From the NCBI GenBank assembly GCA_037893245.1, contig JBAIAA010000311.1:620001-684000 (forward strand): a DNA stretch of 64,000 nucleotides. Reading direction: 5' to 3'. This DNA is from Crossaster papposus. Lineage: Eukaryota; Echinodermata; Asteroidea; Velatida; Solasteridae. The position numbers and the translations under genes are program-made. The notes under the pieces are model-generated. The model did no database searches, was not told the origin of the DNA, and saw only the letters and a program-made list of their open reading frames with translations. How positions within the stretch are numbered: the first letter of the stretch is position 1; each line of letters begins with the position of its first letter. This document shows positions 56,154 through 64,000 of this stretch, in pieces.

Positions 56154-58750
56154 TTATCGTTGTTCTCGAATAAGTGTGTTGCGGCAAAAGTCTTTGATGT
56201 TCTTCCATGATCGACTCTGCAGTGCTATGGTACATGATCTTTCAATATCACGCTTACCAGGAATTTTCTTCAGAACAAAGAATCTGTGCAGACTTTCCAT
56301 GACGTCTCTTCTCTCCTCTTCCGTCCAACTACGACGTGTCGCCGTTATCCGCCGATGCCTCACCGTGACTGATGCCTTGTTTGCTTGAACCTGTACTGTA
56401 ATACAACACATACATTACAGCTTTAGACACACGAATTCATCAGTAGTTTTAACACATACAATGACCGCCTGACAGTGTGACACACTGATAAAACATTTCA
56501 ACTTACTGCTGCCACAGGTGTCGCTGACATCACCGATGTTACCATCACCGCGGGTGTCGTTGACATCAGCGATGTTACCATCACTGCGGGTGTCGTTGAC
56601 ATCACCGATGTTACCATCACTGCCATCGTCACTGCCATCGCTGCTCTCACTCGTGAAGCCTTCTGAAGTGATTGGGAAAAAACCACATAGAAAACACTAT
56701 TGTCTAAATGCATATGTATCCAGGTCAACTTACAAACAGTCATCGGCATGTGTACCTCATGCACAGATCCATTTAAATTGTACTTACCTCCCAATACATC
56801 CAATTCGTTCAAGGACCTGCCCTCCTGGGAAGGCAAGTTGCCCCTCTCTAAGCTGAGGAACAGTCTTGACAATTGTGTTACCCTCTGCACAGTGTCTGGT
56901 AGCTGGTAGTATTCACGGTGTATTCGCAAGTCGTGACCCATGAAGTTTGCTAATGTCTCCAGCTGATGCTCCTTCAATGATAATATTTGTGATGCAGTTG
57001 CTACATGCTTACGAAGCTTAGTAGACCGGATGCTTGTAGGATTATCTAGGCCCACAATGTCAGCATAGGATCGGAGCTGGTCACTTCCTCGTATGTGGCC
57101 CAAGCCTCCATAACAGCGCGCAAACAAGTAAGGGTTTCCTGCCGCTACTCCAGCTTCAATTCTCTTGGCTACAAGTGCACCCAACCATGTCACTGCATCA
57201 GTACACAGCAGCACTGGTACAGTCCGGCCCTTCTTACCCACTATTTCAACAACTGTGAACATTTTGCATAAATGCCGTTCCAAATCACTCAAGACACAGC
57301 CCCCATCAATTTGTGCTGTGGTCCGCTTGTGAAAATCGTGTAATTGCATCTTTGACACCTCCCCTTGTCGCCTGCGATTGAACATTATGAGATGGCACAG
57401 CGTCACTTCATTCAAACACTTCCATGCAAGTTTGATTGCATCACCAGACGCATCTTCCAGAATTTGCACTTGCTGGTTGGCAGCTTCTTTAAGGAAGGAC
57501 GACATCTTAACAACATCTGCATTGGTTGGGAGAACTGTATTCTTGTTCCGCTTTTCTTGGTACAATGTTCGGTGTGCATGGACAGATACATGGTCTCGCC
57601 ACTTCAAATTGCATAACTCCAAAAACTGTTCTGCGTCATCAGCTTTCTGCTTGAGGCCATGCTCTAGAGCATTGCCTTTCACCACCAGGGCACACTTTTT
57701 TATGGAATGTCCTATCTTTAGTGCCAATGATGGAACACTATACAATTGTTTGCGTTTGTCAAAGCCAGCAATGTCATGGACAGCGTTAATTATGGTAATG
57801 ACATGCCGGGGATGCACAAACAGCTCGAGCGATGCATTTGGTTGCACAGTATTCTTCCGGAGTTGTAAGATGAGGCGACCTAATTCACGCAATTTGTTTC
57901 GGATATATCCGTGTTGATCTACATCATGGCCCATTTTTAGGAATTCACGTTTGGCGAACTCAATAACCAACGAGTCGGTCTTGGCTATCAAGGCAACCTG
58001 ATCTTTCTTCATCGGGCAGAGAATCTTGTTCAGCTCAAAGGACACACCCGGAGGAGGCGGTTTCAATAAATCACTCTTGTGAGCAACTCGGCCACGTACA
58101 CGAACACCTTTATCATGGGCAGAGAGCGCTGGATTTAGTAAGCAACGATGTCTCCAAAGATCAGTTCGCACATAATAGCCAAAGCAATACATGCACGGTC
58201 CATATGCATCTGCATTTACGGGATGATTCGGTCTATATGCTACTATAAGCACACCGTGACCTTGGCGAATTACTTGGCAATTGTGTCTGTGATTACCAGC
58301 ATTGCGGATTTTTAACAGAAATTTATTGCGGATCAAATTGTTGTTTTCGGACGATATCTGCACTATTTCGGTTTCTTCCTTATGCAAAGACGCGAGATGA
58401 CGGGGTAATTTGGCCTGTGGCTCATCACAGTAGAAGCAAAAGTTTTTTTTGTCCCATTTTCTTTGACCGCTTTCATTACTAGTCTGCATAACTGTGATGT
58501 TACACTCATCTGTCAAGTCTCTGATGGGCGACGGGATGCGAGATCGTACACTCAACGGTTCATTTGCAGTATTCAATGTGTCATCCAAACGGACGTGAGA
58601 AACGCAATCAGAATCACTGGCATCCGTATGAACTGGAGCATCGTTACAACTGGACGGACAGAGGGAAGTGCTGCTGCAAGCACTGTGTCCAAGGTCTGCC
58701 ATAATAGGATTCAAACTGTAAAGGCCATGGGAACTGCTATTGGTGAACAA
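56154..58750 (-). CDS. Crypton-like tyrosine recombinase gene with zinc fingers and Myb-like C-terminus
   Basis: Exons (minus): 58750-56788, 56662-56507, 56395-56154, with donors GAG|gtaagt and GCA|gtaagt and matching phases, about 787 residues. Exon 1 starts at a Met at 58750 (a second Met lies at 58702). It carries two C2H2/CCHC-like fingers (FCFYCDEPQAKLPRHLASLH; CMYCFGYYVRTDLWRHRC) and a recombinase core: RRRQGE (about residues 459-464), KLRKHVATASQ (Arg580), MGHD (His606) and HREYYQLP (Tyr614/615), matching the Arg...H-x-x-R...H...Tyr order of phage-integrase-type enzymes. Exon 2 encodes three 12-residue acidic repeats (DGNIGDVNDTRS type). Exon 3 is SANT/Myb-like (RRSWTEEERRDV ... SWKNIKDF). 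No break was seen in this reading, so it may be an intact element or a domesticated gene. The target and ends are unknown. Confidence 0.82.
56509..56645. repeat. 36-bp coding minisatellite in the recombinase gene
   Basis: ATCACCGATGTTACCATCAC and a related 36-bp unit repeat about three times within exon 2; they encode the acidic repeats. Confidence 0.85.
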
Positions 58751-59363
58751 ACTCTCATATGTAAACCCTCTCTGAAGAACTTCAACACAGTCACAAATGA
58801 TGATATACTAAGGGGCCACCTGCAAAGAGAAATGCAACCATACTTATTGTAATCAGGTTCAGTAAGTACATGTTGGACTCGTTAAACATTTCAAGACTGA
58901 TTGCTATTCATCCTTATTGCTTAGGAAGCTGCTTTATTTAGTATTTAAGCCTAAGTTCCCCCCCAAAATAACAAATTTGGTTTTTGGTCAGGGGTTGGCT
59001 TAAAGTGTTGCGGAGACGCATTTAAAAACAATATTTGTGGTTCTTTGGTTACCCCCAAAAAATTTTTATGAGCTATATAACACATGCCTTGCTACTATGA
59101 AATGCGCGAATAAGCCAATTTGTAATAATTAATAGACAATGGGGGACATATTACATGATATATCACGTTTATTAAAAGCGTTTACAGCTTTCAAATATTA
59201 AACAAACTTTTGTTTTTGTCTGTTCCCAGCAATAGATGTAAAAGTCAATAAAATTAAATGGATACTGCCCTGGTTCAATTAGCCTTAGGTGGTCTATTTT
59301 GCAACGCGATTAGCGATTCCACATCCTCCCGGCGGACGGACATGTAGTATTCGAGTGACCCCG

Positions 59364-59392
59364 TGAAGGGGGGGGGGGGGGGGGGGGGGGGA
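59364..59392. repeat. Poly-G run of about 25
   Basis: An uninterrupted G run, then AGGGGG. It could form G-quadruplex DNA. Length may be unreliable because such runs are hard to sequence. Shorter runs lie near 21127-21151 and 43650-43662. Confidence 0.8.
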
Positions 59393-59536
59393 GGGGGCAT
59401 TAAATAAACTTGCATTTACAAAAAAATTAAATTGGGCATTAACTGTTCAATTTATTTAGAATTAATAAATAACTACATTTGCATAAATCCTCGATCTTCC
59501 TATTTCTGCGCACATAAGGGTTTGCAACCGAGTAGC

Positions 59537-59933
59537 TTAAAGGTAGTATACACCATTTGCAGAAATCGAAAATATTTACTACTTAATTATTAAGAAATAC
59601 CTTACTCAATTGAAAGTAAATAATGATTTTCGGCATTCCGCAAAAGGATTGCGCTGGATATCCTGTAATTATTCCAAAAAAATGAATTTTATAAAGAAAA
59701 ATTCGCTCTCGCCGGACGGCGAGAGCGAAAAAACAAAGATAACATAAGAATAACTGCTCGACCCCGGTTGAAAACAAACGCTGTTTTTCGTGCTTTTCTC
59801 GGCATCCATGATTGTAAAACTTCGGAAAAGTCAGTTAAACGATATTTACTATGAAATACAACCCCCCAAATCTACCCATTCATGATAATTCAAGCAATTA
59901 CCAATGGTGTATACTACCTTTAAAACTAAAAGA
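59537..59933. mobile_element. MITE family B copy 5
   Basis: TTAA at 59537-59540 and 59930-59933. It carries GCTCTCGCCGGACGGCGAGAGC, a perfect internal hairpin present in some copies only. Confidence 0.85.
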
Positions 59934-62900
59934 GCAACCACTCTTTTCATCAACAAAACTTGTATTGTTGGCTTACGATCTTCCACTATGCGGATTAACA
60001 AAGACAAATTTTCTTTATTTGTAGCGACAAGCGGGGAATTCCAAAGCGTGCAGTTTTGGCGTTCAGAAACAAATCCTGCCTAAATCTGCGCAGTGGGGCG
60101 CTTCATGGAAAATCTACGGTGTCCGGGTCATGCAACTTAAGAACAACATTTTTTACTCCTTGATTTTGGAAAATATATTAGCTTGAACATTTTTAACCTA
60201 ATTATTTACTTCTTTTTTTCAATGCCAGTACACTTTTCGTAATTTCAAGATTAATTCGCCATAATGGTTTAATTCTCAATAGATAATTGTTAATTTTTTT
60301 TTACAAAAAGGCATATATTTAAAATTCACATCCAATTTATACATTTTTACCTATTTAATGTAGACCCCAGTTTGTATTGTTATCATTGAAGAAATGTATT
60401 AATAAAGTTGGAAATGTACATTCATATTAAAATAATTAATTCAATTTTTGTTACTTTAAATATAGTAGGATTAGCTCTACACGAGTGTTCACGAATCATA
60501 CTCTCAGTCAAACTAAACTAAAGACTGCCGTGCTCTGAATTCATACTAAATTGGCTTTTTATGTTCTTTAGGCAATACAAATTAGTTTTACAATATTACA
60601 AATCGTCACCTCAGACGTTCCAAGCCTCTCGTTCTAATATTAATAATCTTAATGATAATGGTTTATACAAGGTACACCCAGGACCAAGTTGTGCGTTGTA
60701 TTGTTCATTTCAAGTAGCAATTGGTTCGCTGAGTTTTTAGAAGGGTGCATCAATAAACTCGGTTGTTGATTAGGCCTGAATTAAATAAAAATACAAATAA
60801 ACCTAATAATATTTAAATGCCTTAATAAATTGACCCCTTCTTAGATTTGGTAACCTGAATTATCTTGATGAATGTATGTCATATATTGATCATCCCAATC
60901 AACAGAGAACATTGTCAAGATGTCAGATTTTAATAGGTATGACAGAAGAAAATTCCAAAATAATATAAGAAACATGTCTTCTTTGTTGCACCGCAAGTCT
61001 TAAACCCCCTTAACAAAATTAATGAATTATATAGGACACGGTAGCTATAATACTGACGACAGAGGGCGAATAACAGAGTTTACCGTGCGGTCATCTTTTC
61101 GACTTCTGCAGGCCCGAAAGCCTCTACCAACAATTGTACCTAGTAAATTAGCTGTAAAAATCAGATTTTTTTCAATTTTTGCCCGACTTACCGTTAAAGC
61201 ATTCACTATAATTTTTCGGTGGTTGTGAAAGTTCATGCATCAAAGAATACGATCCTAGTGACAGTACATCATTTTTAAGATGCGCGCGTTGCCAAATTGA
61301 AATTAAAGACGAGTGCGCAGAAATAGGACCGCGCAGATTTAGGGGGTCTGACGATACTAAAAACTCATTCAAAATGTACATTATGTACATTTATGTAGAA
61401 AAGTTAAACTAAATGCATAAAATAAACAATATGAAAAGTGATTATTAATATCATTGTTTTAAAATATTAATTAATGAAAAAGGCAAAATTTGTTTTTAAT
61501 TTGTTGTCTTTTGCTTGGGTGACAACTTGACGAGGGGCCCACCTGGTCATGGGAAATTCGGAAAATTTGATAGTGGACGACTTGACGTAGTGGACGACTT
61601 CATTTGTGAGGGGACAACTTTACATGTACTTGTAATCGATTTGATTCGGGATACGAGTTGATGACCCAAATTATAACCTTTCACTTTTTTATGTCATGCC
61701 CAATTTCAGTTGAGAAAAATAAATGCACATAAATATGTGTCTATCTATGATTTTTTAGTATAACCGAATATTTCTTAATTGGGTGGATTTATTATGTTAA
61801 TGTTTTTGGGTTTGGTTGGGCATGTGGAACCATGGAGGTATGGTGGAACATACTGTAATGGTTGTGAGAAAGCTGACGATCGATTGATGTGAAAAGAATT
61901 CCACATGTGAAATTAATTATTTCAACAATACCCGATTACTATTTCCTTCAATATCCTATGTAAATTGTACACGAGAACAGTTTTAAACATATTTGTTAAT
62001 TATAATGTACGTACCATAACATTAGGGCACTTTCTGTAGGTCTGAACTTGAGCCGATGAACATGACGCTTTCCCCAAATTACATGAAGACGCGATTAACG
62101 CGTCCCTAGCGCCTAGGAGACGATAATCTGGCCGCTAGGTGGCGCTATTACAAGTTGACTTGTTCGGATGAACACAAAATGCTCCATGATACAACACACT
62201 GCACGTTGCCATTAGGACGAACCGAGAACATATTCCAAATCCGTTGAAATTTTGACAATAATTATAAATCGCCAAGGAGATGCCATTTTTGACCTAATAA
62301 CAAATCGAGGACGTCCTCGGTATGTTGAAGGTCCTCGGTCTGTGAGTGTGTAATCACACGAAAGTGCTCGATTTGCAGGCTTTGACAAGAGCACGCATAG
62401 ACGTCGTGTAATGCACCTTGGATGACTGTGATATTTTCTCAGTCCGTACAGAATATTTATACAGTTTGAGCATCCTATCGAAGTATTCACTTCAAAAGGA
62501 TTTAAATACCCCAACAATCTAGTATTGTACAGTATTGTTAACCCACTGTTGACCACTGCCTATTGTCTGAATCCTGAAAAAAAAATCGCGTGGGTTGGAT
62601 CAGTAGTCGACTCGATAGACCACGATAAACCACGCCGAAATGTACCCATTTTCACGGAAATATATATTTCCTTGTAGTAACACGCGAAGGGAGAGAACGA
62701 AGGCCCCAAGCTATAGCATATTTCGTAGGTCATGAATTCACAACTTTAGTTAATGATTTAAATGAACGATTGACCATACTGCATCTAAAGTAAGAATAGT
62801 CAAGTATAACTTTTTTTTTGTACCGACGGTCAACCCCTTCTGATTTTATTACCATTTTAGAGGTTCCAAACATGCATTAATGACGATTTTCAAGCATAAG

Positions 62901-62985
62901 AGTATGATGTACCAGTACAATTTGTGCCTACATGGAAATCACTGGAAGGCACTATATTGAAATGTACAAAAAAGCCAAATTATTA
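59934..62985. other. No gene or named repeat seen
   Basis: AT-rich, with short open frames only (such as 61022-61228 on plus, 62212-62556 on minus). None has a motif I recognise or convincing splice borders. GGTCGACC/CGATAGACCACG-like motifs at 62590-62640 echo the repeats near 63000. Confidence 0.4.
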
Positions 62986-62987
62986 AG

Positions 62988-63013
62988 GGTCTACCGTCGA
63001 GGTCTACCGTCGG
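62988..63013. promoter_or_regulatory. Direct repeat upstream of the Rep-like gene (possible iterons)
   Basis: GGTCTACCGTCGA and GGTCTACCGTCGG are adjacent 13-base repeats at 62988-63000 and 63001-63013, followed by a weaker GATTACCGAGCACGG. Rep proteins of the HUH class often bind short repeats near the nick site; that role here is inference. Confidence 0.3.
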
Positions 63014-63291
63014 GATTACCGAGCACGGTCGACCACGATTCAATAGCGCCCTCTCGGGCTACGACGTGTGACATAACCATTACTTCAATGTGATTGGTTA
63101 AAACTTTTAGAAACGTTGGCGGCGCTATGGACATGCGTGATCATTGAATGAAATGCCCCGTTCTGGTTCTTATTGTTATTATAACTAGATCTAGAGAAAA
63201 CATGCAAATTGGTTTGCAAAACAGGCGACAGGTTTCCCCCCCCCCCCCCACCCCAAATCCTCTAAAAAATTCCAAAAATTGGCTCGCTAGA

Positions 63292-63299
63292 TATATAAA
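63292..63299 (+). promoter_or_regulatory. TATA-like box of the Rep-like gene
   Basis: TATATAAA lies 81-88 bases before the start codon at 63381 and is the only TATA-like site close upstream. Confidence 0.4.
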
Positions 63300-63380
63300 G
63301 CCCATACATTCGGGTCACTTGTGTCTACACGCTTAGAGAATTGCAGTACGGTAACTGAAACTGTGCTCTTTGAAACCATC

Positions 63381-64000
63381 ATGGAGAACCTTCAATTACT
63401 TGGAACTCGCCAGGTACGTCAAGTATATTTAATAACATATAGCCAATGTGACGAAAGGCTTGTGCCAAATCGTGACGCCTTCGCACACATTGTAGTGGAA
63501 GCTTTCATCAGTGTGACACACGATCCAATGTCAGTCGTTTGCTGGGCTTGCTGTAAAGAACCACACCAGCAAGGGGGTTTTCATTATCACATGGTGGTAA
63601 AACTTCGACTTCCAAGACGCTGGCTACATGTACGACAATGTTTATCTACTGTGCATGGCATTAATGTAAACTTTTCGTCCAATCACACTAATTACTACAG
63701 TGCATGGCAGTATGTCGTCAAAGAAGACATTCTTTATATTCAGTCCCCCAACCATCCAGATTTGACCGGACCCCCTCAAACAGCAAGCGCTTCAGCTGCA
63801 CGCAGTCACCAAGACGCCGTAGAGAGACCGACGAAGAAAAGAAAAACCCGTTTAACTCCCTTTGATGTAAGCAAAATAGTGGAGTCAAATAACATTCGTA
63901 CACGATTGGAGTTGCTAGCCTTTGCCCGTGACCAAGAACAGCTTGGAAAAACCGATCTCACACAGTTCATCGTCAACAGGGGCGACAAAGTTGTGCAACA
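63381..64000 (+). CDS. HUH-endonuclease / Rep-like protein, N-terminal part (runs off the window)
   Basis: An open frame of 206 codons starts at ATG 63381 (context CCATCATGG) and reaches the window end without a stop. Residues 15-24 (VYLITYSQCD) fit motif I of Rep proteins. Residues 65-75 (GGFHYHMVVKL) give the metal-binding H-x-H of motif II (His68, His70). Residues 105-116 (YYSAWQYVVKED) give motif III, Y-x-x-K with Tyr111 as likely nucleophile and Lys114. A basic run PTKKRKTR (150-157) may be a nuclear signal. Enzymes of this class nick one DNA strand and stay covalently bound through the Tyr, as in rolling-circle replication; related domains occur in Replitron-type transposons and CRESS-DNA Reps. 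A helicase domain would be expected further on, outside the window. No stop or frameshift is seen in this part. Confidence 0.75.
   Translation, partial: MENLQLLGTRQVRQVYLITYSQCDERLVPNRDAFAHIVVEAFISVTHDPMSVVCWACCKEPHQQGGFHYHMVVKLRLPRRWLHVRQCLSTVHGINVNFSSNHTNYYSAWQYVVKEDILYIQSPNHPDLTGPPQTASASAARSHQDAVERPTKKRKTRLTPFDVSKIVESNNIRTRLELLAFARDQEQLGKTDLTQFIVNRGDKVVQ

Overview
The window is animal nuclear DNA: split genes with GT/AG introns, phase-consistent exons, many TTAA-flanked MITEs, tRNA-derived SINEs, non-LTR retrotransposons, and several DNA transposon families. The MITE and SINE styles resemble those I remember from echinoderm genomes, so a marine deuterostome is my best guess. This is unverified, and no species can be assigned from sequence alone.

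Host genes are few. (1) 100-9611 (+): the 3' part of an unconventional myosin that best fits myosin XIX, the mitochondria-associated motor. Eleven phase-consistent exons run from the motor core through the IQ motifs, plus one or two candidate tail exons; the 5' end lies outside the window. (2) 13138-14210 (-): the last two short exons of a short-chain dehydrogenase/reductase gene, about 0.8 kb apart. (3) 40385-40716 (-): a proline-rich terminal exon of an unidentified gene.

The rest is mostly mobile DNA. 10-19.3 kb: truncated LINEs, a MITE nested in another inverted-repeat element, a 188-bp satellite, and two LINEs abutting in opposite orientation. 20.7-23 kb: a damaged pogo/Tigger-like transposase with a psq-type HTH and a C-terminal PHD-like finger. 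25.1-25.8 kb: a broken tyrosine recombinase. 26.36-38.69 kb: five tandem copies of a unit of about 2.42 kb, each fusing a decayed FOXL2-like forkhead fragment to part of a non-LTR reverse transcriptase. 44.24-48.50 kb: a 4.26-kb element with perfect 28-bp terminal inverted repeats, a five-exon gene of unknown function and repeated GGGGACAC motifs near both ends, inserted into an older dispersed repeat. 51.2-51.5 kb: five hairpins in a row. 53.6-55 kb: a THAP/ISL2EU-like DDE transposase. 56.2-58.8 kb: a largely intact Crypton-like tyrosine recombinase gene with zinc fingers, an acidic repeat exon and a Myb-like last exon. 63.4-64 kb: the start of an HUH-endonuclease (Rep-like) gene that runs off the window, preceded by a TATA-like box and short direct repeats.

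The strongest candidates for something new are the FOXL2-RT tandem array, the 4.26-kb inverted-repeat element with its own gene, and the Rep-like gene at the right edge.
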